From: Polyporus tsugae
Lineage: Eukaryota > Basidiomycota > Agaricomycetes > Polyporales > Polyporaceae
Direction of reading: 5' to 3'
NCBI GenBank assembly: GCA_024305745.1
Contig: JAHRBS010000001.1
Coordinates: forward strand, 2,232,001 to 2,296,000
DNA: 64,000 nucleotides
Position 1 is the stretch's first letter. Every line of letters starts with the position of its first letter. Positions 22,984 through 33,249 of the stretch are shown in pieces. The notes beneath the pieces are model-generated. The model worked only from the letters and a program-made list of their open reading frames with translations. It was not told where the DNA came from and did not search any database. A program made the position numbers and the translations under genes.

Positions 22984-24502
22984 TTACAGAAAATATTCAG
23001 GCAGCTGTCGATAGTGGGAATAGTAACGACATCGCCAACGGAACGGATGGCGAAGCGCAGATGACGAGAGAAAACACCGGACACGGACACCGGAGAACGG
23101 GTGAACGGAAGGAGGGTCCGGAAGGGAAACGAAACAACGGGATAAACGGGTGAGGGTGAAGAGAAGGAGAACAAAGCGGACATTGAGTGGGCACATGCCT
23201 TAGAGAAGTAGAGCAACGCTTGACGCACCTTCCCTCCTGCATTCTGCGCGGCTTGATGGCTTGGCCCATCCCGTTCGTTCTCCGGAGCTGCCTGGAACAC
23301 ATTGAAGAACATCGAGCCGCCGGGGCCCACCTCGAGTATGCTAGCAGAGTTGCCACACCGGTAACAGTAGTTCGGCGCGGACCACACGGTCGAAAGATGC
23401 TCGTCGAATAATGAGGTATAGCCCTCCATGCAGAGTTGGTGTGCCCGAAGGATGTGCGACATCTGGTTGGTCTCCAGGAACTTGTATACGACACCTGATC
23501 CAAAGGTGTAGCCCGCGCCGCTAGCAAACCCTGACGTCAGCATACATATAACGGGACTAGACCGTAGACCCTACCGTGGTGAAATAGCAAAGTCCTCTTT
23601 CTCAGGGTCTGGATCTGACCATACAAGGTCGGCCATAGGACCCTCGTGAGGAATCTCTAAAGGGTCATGAGCACCGTCAACCTTGGAGCATGATAGACGT
23701 AAAACGCACCCCGAAACCGATCAACGACCTTTATTTGATCTATAGAGTGTATCGAGGGCGACAACCCTAGAGCATACTTGGATGAGCGCGCTGGCGCAGC
23801 GCCGAAAGTACAAGGTGAGTCGCACCACCATGGACACAGAAGATCTTGTCGTCGATGACCACGGAGAGGGTGAGGAAGTCGAACATGTCGGTGAAGTAGG
23901 TCCAGACATGAGACGATCCATATTTTCGCACACACTCTGTGTAGAACCCATACGTCTAGCGCGTCGTAAGGCATGATGCAATGCATGAATAGTGGGGCGA
24001 TGGTGGCAGGGAAGAATACGACGTACCTGTGTGACTGCTCTCGACTCGTGGTTCCCCCGGATCAACTGCACCCTATCTGGCCAACGAAGCTTTAGGCACG
24101 TCAATAGTGAGATCGTCTCGACGCTGAATAGGCCACGGTCGACGTAATCCCCTGCAGGGACGTTCAGCCCACGCGGGGACATTGTCGGTCGTATGACTGC
24201 GACGCGCACCGAGGAAGAGATAGTTGGTATGTGGAGCGTATCCGCCTATCCTGAAGATCTCTATAAGGTCGTAGAACTGGCTTGAATGTCGGTCAACCGA
24301 GGCACGGACGCAGAGAACGGGCAAAGGTTTCTCACCCATGGATGTCGCCGACGACGGTTACAGGCGCGCTAACGTGCACGACGTTGGATTCGCGCATGAG
24401 CACTTCCTTTGTTTTCTCGCATATTTCGCGCAAGAGAGCCTCGTGGAGGAGTTGTTTTCGGAGCAGCTGCTGGATGCATGCGTCGAGATCAAAGGGTGCC
24501 AT
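22984..24502 (-). CDS. PPG1: PP2A-like serine/threonine phosphatase catalytic subunit, Ppg1 type
   Basis: Eight exons on the minus strand: 24502-24336, 24280-24210, 24151-24027, 23955-23826, 23766-23710, 23656-23575, 23520-23229 and 23004-22984, giving 314 aa. All metal-site motifs of the PPP family are present: GDIHG (52-56), GDYVDRG (80-86) and GNHE (112-115), followed by [11 protein letters not shown]. The C-terminus EYFL is kept by a 21-nt last exon and matches the methylated tail of PP2A-like enzymes. Phrases such as [34 protein letters not shown] and NVFQAAPEN point to Ppg1 rather than PP2A, PP4 or Sit4/PP6. In yeast and fission yeast Ppg1 works with the Far/STRIPAK-related complex. An upstream in-frame ATG (24589) would add 29 residues including an Asp-Ser repeat; I prefer 24502 because it matches the family N-terminus. 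Confidence 0.93.
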
Positions 24503-24509
24503 AACGGTA

Positions 24510-24544
24510 GAGTCCGAGTCCGAGTCCGAGTCCGAGTCCGAGTC
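24510..24544. repeat. Hexanucleotide microsatellite (GAGTCC)n next to Ppg1 start
   Basis: About six copies of GAGTCC on the plus strand. On the minus strand they would read as alternating Asp-Ser codons if translation began at the upstream ATG 24589; otherwise they lie in the 5' leader, ending 8 nt before the Ppg1 ATG. Confidence 0.85.
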
Positions 24545-24845
24545 ACGGTCTAGGTCCAAGCGGGCCGCGCACTCGGCTATGCTTTGCATGTGTTTGTCCC
24601 ACACCCCATTTCAGGTAAGTCCCCCTACCAACCCTCTCCTCGCCATATCGGGCAGTCGGTTATACGAAACGATTTCTCACGATGTATCTTTCCTTCACAA
24701 CTTCTCTCTCCCACATTCCTCATCTACCCGCATCCGTTCATACCCCGGTTCCGGCCATGTGTTGTACCTTCGGAAAACCATCGCACCTCATTCCAAATTC
24801 TCTCCAACAAACCAGAGTCGCGATCTGCCTAGATTTGAGCAGATA

Positions 24846-25215
24846 ATGGGTTTGGGATGTGCGTCACCATCGCAACCTTCAGTAAGTTAGCGGGATGTGT
24901 TCCATCTTCCACTTCCATGACTTACTGGCTCGTCATATGTCCAAGATGCCGTTGCTGATGCATCACGCCATCCGGTCACCGGCCTCTTTACCCCGGATCG
25001 TGGACACCCCTCTACAACCACTCGAACATCACTCGACGACGCACTTTGGGCCCCCGGACCTGATTCTCTCATCCGCTGTCAAGGGAGATCTATTCCGCTC
25101 TGTCTACTATCTCTCTTGGTGGTTCGATTCCTATACCAAGCGGACTCATGTATTGCACATGGCTCGCCGCCTCCATAGTCCTGCCTATCGCAGTTCCAAG
25201 GCTGCGGACATATGA
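24846..25215 (+). CDS. Candidate two-exon small gene, hypothetical
   Basis: ATG at 24846 opens a short exon (MGLGCASPSQPS) ending at a strong GTAAGT donor at 24882. A plausible acceptor (TCCAAG) at about 24947 joins it in phase to a frame ending with a stop at 25213-25215, about 100 aa in total, with a Trp-Trp/Tyr-rich segment (VYYLSWWFDSYTKRTHVL). An alternative phase of the second exon is also open. There is no family match. The position, 340 nt from the divergent Ppg1 start, would allow a shared promoter. Low confidence. Confidence 0.22.
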
Positions 25216-26836
25216 CAGCTGTGGTGTCTAGGAATACCTCCGATGCCGTCTCCAACGCTGGTCCTGGCCATCGATGGTTCTACCGACCGGTTTCCGCACC
25301 GCGGTCGCGTAAGTCGATGCGAAAAAATGGCCTCGAGCGGCAGGAGTTAACCCAGCTTCCCTGAACGCGTTTCTTTCCAGCGGTTTGGGACCCAACCAGA
25401 GCGTCCGGGCGCGGAATGTGGAATGTTGCAGCACAAGCGAGATGTTCATGAACCGGAATTGGGAGCGCGAGGTCCTCTGCGGGTGAAGGTTATGTCCTGC
25501 CCACATCTCGTGAACAGCGTCCGAGCGGTAATGATCCCGTCTCGACCCTACGCCAGGACATCGTGCGTTCCTCCGCGAAGATTCCATGATGTCAATTCAT
25601 CGCGTTTGATCGGGCGGCTCGTCGTCGTTCTCTCTGTTGGAGGAAACTGGAGCGACGGATCTGGTAACCCCGACGAGAGCGCGTATGGCGCAGCGCGCCT
25701 TCTGGCTGGGCTCGGATATGGAATTCATGGGTGGAAGCGCGTGCAGCGGGCGTGCTGGGCCAATGGCGTTGCTGGCATGGCTTCGCAGGTAGCAGGGTAC
25801 GTATAGATGGAGGGCTGGCGAGCCGCTGACGGAGCCCCAGGCGCGCAAGAGAAGTCCTTGGTGTCCTGGGTGCCGAAGTAGAAAAGCATACGGAGCAAGA
25901 TCTCGATGTATTGATCTACGAGAAGAGTCATTGGCCCCTTGCGAGCCTCAAGGGTCGGGCTCCCAGGGACATGCAGCAAACACGCGCAGGGATCCGGGTG
26001 GGCGACGTCCTATTGGGCGCTACCCTCGGCTGCACCTAGCTCGTTGTTCTCGCACTCACACGCGGCACGGCGACCAGCCCATGATTATCGCGGTCGTGCA
26101 ATCCTTCCGCCTGACGTAGTGGTCAGTAGTCCATAGGGCCAGTAGCCCGTCCGCCCTCCGTCTCCTTTCTGCCCTGCTGTTGTTCCGTTCTTGCTGCTGC
26201 CCCGCGCGCTGCGTTACGTGACGCCCCAAGGCCTGGGCTGCATTCGGATCGAGCGTCCCCATATCCGGGCGATGCCGTTGGCCGGAATGTATCCGACCAG
26301 GTGGTGTCGGGTGCCTCGCACATACTCGCGTCTCGTTGGAACAAGGGTGTGAGGGGTGTGTGCGTGCGTGGGCCGGACGAGAGTGTTTAGCCTCGGAGAC
26401 AAGACGGGTGCAGCTGACAGATCTCGAGGAGCTGACGTACCGAGGGGGAAGGCGAGTGGCCTGTCGGCAGTCGGTGTGCATCGCTCGAGACGGCGCCGGC
26501 AATCCGATGGGACGCAGACGCGGGACGGACTAGGATCGAAGCCTGCCTAGGAGTCTCCGTGCGTGGGCGGAGGCGGGGCAGCTGCTGGGACGAGAATGGG
26601 TACATTCTCCTTCTCGACCGCAGGCGGCAACTCCTTCATGATCGCCAACGCCCGCACCGCTGTTACATGTATCGACGACCAGAAAGGCAGCACCATTTCC
26701 TTCCCTTCCGACCAGGGAGATGGGCATGTCAAACTGTGCGTGAATGATACATTGTCGATCTGCTCCCATCCGGCACCGTATTGCGACAGGATGCGTTCCC
26801 GTTCAGTCCCCCGTGCCGTGTCGTTGTTCACCGACT

Positions 26837-26843
26837 GTATAAG
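26837..26843 (+). promoter_or_regulatory. TATA-like box of C2H2 gene
   Basis: TATAAGA lies about 78 nt upstream of the first ATG (26915) of the zinc-finger gene, a typical distance. Confidence 0.45.
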
Positions 26844-26914
26844 ACCTCCCCTCGTCTTCGTCCTTCGTCTTCATCGCCATCGCTCTCTCTCACCAGAGCT
26901 CTCCCCTGCGCTAC

Positions 26915-27871
26915 ATGTTGATGCTCGCTATGGACCCCAGGTACTCCCCGTACTACCCTTCGCCCGGCAACGTCTCCCCGACCCACCAGCACTCCCGCTC
27001 CCAAGCTCACCCCTACGGCCGCTCGTCCGACCCACAGCAGCCCTCCGCGAGCCCACCATACGCCTACGCCCATGCGTCAGCATCGCTTTCAGGGTCTGGT
27101 GTGCCTGCAACCCCAACTTACCATCACGGCAATGTCTCCGGGTTCCCTCAACCTCATCCGTCGAGCTACCACTCGCAGCCGCTTAGCAGCGCAAATGCGC
27201 TTCCCCCGCTTCAAATTGCTCATGGCCAAGGGTATTCTTCCCGCGATGTCAGTCGGCATGACGTTCCGAGCGGGTTCGCGGTGCCTTCGCTGGGTATGTC
27301 CTCAATCTTCTTTCCTCCCATCTTCGGCTGCAGGCTCATCTGCATTGCTCTCCTAGGCCCGACCCTGCACGAACTCCCCTTCGCCGCGACCCGTTCCCCT
27401 TCGTCTTCGTCGTCGAGCAACCGACACAGCGGCAACTGGGGAGCCGCCCACCCGTCCGTTCGCACCCCTCCTCTCTACGACCGCCAGGCGAGCTACCCCC
27501 CATCCCGTCACGGATCGCAGCACCCGTCTCTCTCCCACTCGACCCACCTCATTCCGACTCCGGCCCAGACCGCCCAGACGTACCACGGATACCCATCCCA
27601 CACAACTCCATCGCCTCCCCTTTCCGCCACGATCCCTATCGTCGCGACGATCCCTCCCGCGTCGTCGTCTTCGCCTCCGCAGGAGCGGTACTATTGCGAC
27701 AAGTGCGACAAGTCGTTCGGGCGGGCGCACGACAAGAAGCGGCACTTCGAGAGCACGCACCTGCAGCAATCGCACACATGCCGGTTCTGCAACAAGACGT
27801 TCAGCCGGAACGACTCGCTGAAGCGCCACCAGGACAACGGGTGCGACAAGGACCCGGAGTTCAACTCGTGA
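26915..27871 (+). CDS. C2H2 zinc-finger transcription factor
   Basis: Two exons: 26915-27293 and 27357-27871. The 63-nt intron (GTATGT...CTCCTAG) is a multiple of three, so unspliced DNA also stays open; splicing is preferred because the intron encodes an odd hydrophobic patch. The product is 297 aa. The N-terminal 220 residues are disordered and rich in Pro, Ser, His and Tyr (for example MDPRYSPYYPSPGNVSP). Two zinc fingers close the protein: CDKCDKSFGRAHDKKRHFES followed by TH (C2H2), and a second of C2HC form, CRFCNKTFSRNDSLKRHQDN followed by GC. Paired C-terminal fingers after a Pro-rich arm are common in Agaricomycete regulators. The target genes are unknown. The start could also be the third ATG (26930, MDPRY). 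Confidence 0.85.
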   Translation: MLMLAMDPRYSPYYPSPGNVSPTHQHSRSQAHPYGRSSDPQQPSASPPYAYAHASASLSGSGVPATPTYHHGNVSGFPQPHPSSYHSQPLSSANALPPLQIAHGQGYSSRDVSRHDVPSGFAVPSLGMSSIFFPPIFGCRLICIALLGPTLHELPFAATRSPSSSSSSNRHSGNWGAAHPSVRTPPLYDRQASYPPSRHGSQHPSLSHSTHLIPTPAQTAQTYHGYPSHTTPSPPLSATIPIVATIPPASSSSPPQERYYCDKCDKSFGRAHDKKRHFESTHLQQSHTCRFCNKTFSRNDSLKRHQDNGCDKDPEFNS

Positions 27872-30800
27872 GCCGAAAGGCGCACTCTTAGTCGGTTCGG
27901 GATCCCTTATTGCCCTTCCCGGAGCCGCGCGTCGGAGGAGTCGGAGGGGAGAGCGCCAGTGCTGCTCGCTGCTTGATGGTATGATACTGAGCCGCGGTAA
28001 TTAATTTCTTCCGCTCAAAACCGCCCACGTCTTGCTATCCACATGCTCAGGCTCGCTCGGACTCGGAGTGGTCGGGCCCCTTGGTAGATTGATTTACCGT
28101 ATAATTGCTCTAGACTGCGCCCGGCTGTGCTGCCGTTTTCCGGTACGCTGCTTACCCTACTACTACTATCTTAGCCATGCTGCCTGCCTGCTTCCCGCTA
28201 GTCGACCCCCGCTTCCTGTCCTGCTTCTGCGTCACGTACAGGCTTCGCACCAGCACTTCTCGTCTTTACCCATCGCCCCGCCGCATCTTCCCTGTATTCT
28301 ATTCGGCCGCCGCCCACGGCGAGTATTTAATAAAACCCGACGCCCATCTGCATTTCGCACCTTGGCCTGTTTTGTGTCAACATCGTCATCGTCGTCTTGT
28401 TCGCGATCGCACATGCGCAACACATCTTCTGCATGCAGCCTGGTGCAGATCCTGATTATGAGCGTCTCAGACAAATTGCCTTCCAATAGCCTCAAAAGAC
28501 TTCACATGAAGATTTGCGTGGCACAACGAATGAATATCCGTTTCGGAGGAGGGATATTATTGATCGCAAGACAGCGTATGCGTCAGGCCCATCCGAACTC
28601 CGAGTCCGGCTAGCTAGAGCGGGTTCGTGTGCTCTCCCGCAGGTGAGGTATATCGCCGAGGAGAAGAACGGGAACCGACAGAGTAGGATAAATGAACACC
28701 TGCTGACATGGACGTCTGCTCCCTCCGGGCACGCTCGTTCCAGAGGGCTCTTCGTGAGAACCCGACCATCGAGAGCAGCAACTCTATCGCCTAAGAGACA
28801 AGTCACACCCACCCCTCGCAGTGGGCCCGAGTGGCAAGTGCGGGTCAACGGCCACACGCCGCGCACTCTCCTCGACTCGGACTCGGGGCCTGGTTGGGAT
28901 CACCCGCCGTGTGTCGAGTGTTCCAGTCCTCCATACCCCGTGCTTGGAGGCTCGACCTTCTCCCGACCGTGCTCTTTCTCTCTGGAGGGGCGCACCGAGG
29001 ACGCATCTAGATTGGAGCTGGAGAGGGTAAACAACACGTCAGATGCCCGATGTGAGATGCGGGTGGCCCGATTGATCGATAGGTGACCCCTCGGACGAAC
29101 CGGACTTGGTTGCTCTTCCTCTTCTGCTGAGCACCTCGGGAGGGGGGCCCAGCCTGAGACGGCGAAGGCGAAGGTGCCGCAACGACCCGCTTCCGAGTAT
29201 TGCCTGGCCGCGACCCGTGCTCATTCAATGCGCCTCAGATTCCCAGATTCCGACACGTAAAAATTCGCCGGGGATCTGTGCGCCGGGCGACGCGACGTAC
29301 GCGACGATTATTACGATGCCAACGATCTACACGACGTCGCAGGCCGCCATTCATATTGTATACACTACAACGCTTTCCGTCGTTTCCGCTTCCACCAATA
29401 TTCCGCATGCGCACACCCTCCGCCGCACACAGTGCGACGCGGGCGTACGTACACACGTGTTTGTGCATCCGAGGCAGACAAAGTTCAGAACCGTGCATGC
29501 TCTGACCGATGCTGCCACTGGCACTGGCATCATCACCAAAATGCAGTAGGGCACCTACCACGATCAAGAGTCGCCTCCCTACCTCCGATAGGTCGGCAAT
29601 TCCTCCCCATCCGACACTGGCACTTTCCCTGGGGCCCGAAAACTTCTCCGAACGTATGCAGCGACGCACACAAGCCCGAGCCTGAGACCGAAACGGGGCG
29701 TGTTCTGTGGATGCATCGCATTCCTCGATCCCATCGCAGATGCGCAGGCGGCGGCGGACAGCGAGCTCTAAAACAAATAGAGCACCCCCACCAGAAGCTT
29801 GAATGTTCGTCATTACGATGCGCGCGCACATGCACACCCGGCGACATGAACAACAACATCGCCTCGCAACGCGTGCCCTTCGGGGTTCCTGCAGCTGTTC
29901 CTCTGCCCTCGATCACGGGCACGGACGGCGTGCATCGGACGCCCGCCCCGTGCGCGCGGTCGAAGAACACGCGGCTCTCGTCCCGCCTTCGGGCCAGACG
30001 TGGTTAGGGGGTTCTCAGCCCCCGTCTCATGCCGCTCCCGACAAGGCAACCGTCCTGTTTCCTCCGGGCGGGGGCGCGGGAGGCGCGTGGTGCGCGTTCC
30101 CAGTTCCACCAAGCCCTGCCTGCTCATTACCAGGCGTGCTGACGCTCTCTCGGCCGCAGTGGCCTCTGGCGCGCACCGGTGCGCTTCGCAGGTAGTGGGG
30201 GAAGGACGATTTCCTGGGTCGGAGCCACGGCCGAAGATGGCTTCGTTTCATTACTAGGGGGATGCTGGGACCATGTTCCGTAGTGAGTGGACTCGGGCTT
30301 CCCTGCCACAGGCAGTGAGTTATTACATTCGCTGCGAGTGCGAGCTGCCTTGTTGCACTGAAGAGGACCGTAACGGGTGCCTGATACAACCCAGTCAGCG
30401 CGCGTATGACAGAAGAGAAGGCGAGTGCCTATAGGTAAGCGTACACAGCGATGCTCTCCAGAGGTACTGACTCAGCACGTCACTCACCATTGTGCTCCTC
30501 AACATACGTTCCATCGCACTCGCTCCCTCGCACTGCCTGGAGCACTGGTCTGGAAAATGCGCCGACTGCACGCTGGTCAGCTGCGCCGCGCAAATCGCAG
30601 CATACATATATCCATTCTCAGCGTGGGCTGGCCCGACAGCTCGGCTTGTTCGGGAGCACGGCGACGAAGAACGGTTGCAAGCTGGTGGGCAGGGTCTCGG
30701 ACTCGATCAGAGCATGCTCACCCCCAAAATCCGAAAAGAAAAGTCAACATTCAGCATCCATCACCAGGTCTCGACTCGGCGAAGATGATCACGGACGCCT

Positions 30801-31991
30801 GCAGCTGCGGGTGGCCGAGGGAAGACTTGAGCTCGATTGACTCTCGATAGGCTAGCGTACGTTGGAGTCCCGCGAGCGTCATCTCGGGCGAGAAATGGGG
30901 TTCGCGAGGCCTCGTTGGGAGCGCGAATACGAAGGAGGTTCGCGGACGTGCGTCATGCAGCCCGCGCGAGGAGACGGCTGTCATTGAAACTCCCGCGGGG
31001 ACGTCCACGCCGAATCGCGCCCTTAATGGAGAGACGAACCGGGGCGTGCTCCTGCCGCTTCTGCTTCACTTCCACTTCCACTTCCACTTCGACCCACCTC
31101 CCCGTCGACTAGTCCGACTCCTTCCTTCCCTCCTCGACAGCGGACGCCCAGAATCCACGTCGAACATCCGCACCACCACCCCACTCGTCTGGTCTGTTCC
31201 GTTCGTGCCCGGTCGCGATGCTTATGGACAGCCCCTCGCCTTAGTATGCACCTCCTGTCCGCGATTTCCCCGGGCTGCCAACCTCGTCCTTCCGCGAACG
31301 GGGCGGATGATCTCTGGGCACGGTGAGCTCGGAGCTCACAGCCTCCCCTCATCATTTCGACAGCCGAAGCAGCCCGCGAACATCAGGATGAGGCTCATTG
31401 TAACACACCTGCGCACGCGGTCGCCGTACGTACCTGTCGAGCACGTCACGCCGCAAATGCGCTACGCTATTTTCGCGCTGTTGGAGGAGGTACGGTCCTG
31501 TGATGAATTGTGTAAGGCGTCCGTCCAGTCGACCGGCGTTTCGGCGTCGGCCACTTTGGCGGGGGCTTCTCCAAACGATGCGCAAGGGTCGGGCCGTCGT
31601 GAGCAAGCAGCGGGTGCTGCCTGACAACTCCCATCTCGAATCAAGACAGCGCGTCCGGAGGATGCTCGCCTCGCCTTCGTGAATAAATTTTCTGTCATGC
31701 GAGCCACGACGAAACTTGGTCAGTGCAGAGCTCCTGATAGGAGGAAGAAGGATAAACCAAAACCCATCATCGTCCAGGAATGAAAATCTTATTGCAGTTT
31801 GAAAGCCGGTACTCCACGGTCTCACTGGTAGCACATCAACGGCAGTCAGACATCCGCAAACGGGTTGGTGAAACATACGTTGTACGTACAGCACGTTACA
31901 AATCCGACAGATGAAAGAACAAACGTCCGCTCCACTGCATCCACCTCCGTGCGTCGTCGGAGGCACCGCGATGTCCAATGGCCTAGCTCCC
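27872..31991. other. Convergent intergenic region, about 4.1 kb
   Basis: Between the 3' ends of the C2H2 gene (+) and Cwc24 (-). Many overlapping open frames occur on both strands (for example 29235-29837 minus, 31352-32089 minus, 29432-30007 plus), but none shows a domain, a consistent exon pattern or a start in good context. A CA/TTCCAC-rich stretch lies near 31066-31093. It may hold non-coding transcripts or decayed sequence. Confidence 0.45.
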
Positions 31992-33249
31992 TCACTCCTC
32001 GTCCTCATCCTCGCTCCCATTTGCATGTCCGAGGCCCTCGATCTGTACGCCGCCGGCAGGCCCCTCTCCCTCTCCGTCCTCACCTTCACGGTCGCCGTCC
32101 TCCTGCTTCTTCTTCAGCTTGGCAATGACCTTGTCGGCACGGTTGAAGATGCCACCGGTGGGTGCGCCGCACGCGGCGCACTTTGGTGTCTTGGCGAAGC
32201 GCTTGATCGCGCACGCTGAGCAGAAGTAGTGTTCGCACCGGGTGACGACCGGGTCTGTGTACGGCTTGCGGCAGACGACGCAGGCGAACGGGATGTCTTC
32301 GTCGTCCGAATCCGTGTCGGACACGTCTTCGCCGGCCTGCTTCTTGGGGTCCGCGGCGAGCTTGTCGAGTTGCCACCCTTGGAGGTCTAGAATAGCACAT
32401 GTGTGAGTTCATCGTTCACCACTCTACCGCACTGCACGCATTCTCCGGATACAAGACGACCGGACACGTATGCTTGGAGAATCTCCTTAGCACACACGCT
32501 AAGAAGCATACCCAGGTGATCCCCTTTCGGTCCGCGCCTCGGTGATTGGGAATGCGTGCCTTGCGAGAAGCAAAAAATGCACTTACATGTTCCTCGGTCG
32601 TGCAAGAATTTACACGTATCGCCATAACCACAGTAGCCCGTCTCTGTTGTAAATTGGTTGAATAATCAGCAAGAGCTTCGGGCGTAACCTGCTAGCATTA
32701 CGTACCTTTATAGTCCTTACACACGTCGGGCTGATAGTCGACGATTGTCACCGTCCGGATCGTGCTGTTATTCGACCTCTGCGGGCCCACACGCATCGCC
32801 TTCGGCACCTCCTTGTTCTTCCGGATGTGCGAGGTGTACGCCTTCTGCCCGCGGTATAGCCCGTCGTCCGGCACCTCCTCCTCCTCTTCATCCTTCTTCT
32901 CGAACTTGCGCCGCTTCGCCAGGAGCTCCGCCGCCTCGTCGCCCTGCAGGATCTCCAGCGCTGCGTTCACGTGCGAGCCCGCTGCCGTCCACTTCACGTC
33001 CGGGCCCTCCCGCGTGTCCTCCTGGTCGTCGTCACCTTGTCGCTGCGACGCGGTGCGTTTGGTCCCGGCACTGAGGAGGTTCGCAGCAGCTTTACGCGAC
33101 GGAAGGACGACTTCGGATTTGGAGGAGGACGCGACTGGGGCCGTCATAGCGGTGGCCCGTGGTGATGCAGACCGTTTCCGACTTGTGGTGGGGCGTCCGC
33201 GGCCTTTCTTCTTGAAGAACGGTACGGTGAGGTTTTCAGTATCAGCCAT
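31992..33249 (-). CDS. CWC24: Pre-mRNA splicing factor Cwc24 / RNF113-type CCCH and RING protein
   Basis: Three exons on the minus strand: 33249-32706, 32643-32587 and 32386-31992, giving 331 aa. The N-terminal half is Lys/Ser/Ala-rich and disordered. A conserved stretch follows ([20 protein letters not shown]), then one CCCH zinc finger (C-X8-C-X5-C-X3-H, from [20 protein letters not shown]). A linker ([14 protein letters not shown]) leads to a C3HC4 RING finger ([20 protein letters not shown], then CSACAIKRF and CAACGAPT). This order is diagnostic for Cwc24 (RNF113A in animals), which joins the activated spliceosome and guards the 5' splice site; the RING may also act as a ubiquitin ligase. 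The tail is acidic (Asp/Glu/Gly-rich). Both introns keep phase. Confidence 0.95.

Larger units (their letters stand above)
24503..26914. other. Divergent intergenic region with two candidate short genes
   Basis: 2.4 kb between Ppg1 (-) and the C2H2 gene (+). Two stretches look partly coding but could not be assigned: 24846-25215 plus and about 26540-26830 (strand unclear). Both are described among the findings. The rest shows nothing I can support. Confidence 0.4.

Noticed and set aside
25115..25145. GGTTCGATTCC resembling a tRNA B box
   Set aside because: The flanking bases do not form a T-arm stem, and no A box, anticodon arm or acceptor stem can be drawn around it.
31352..32089. 245-codon minus-strand frame overlapping the Cwc24 3' end
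   Set aside because: It overlaps the last exon of Cwc24 in another frame, begins without an ATG and has no recognisable domain.
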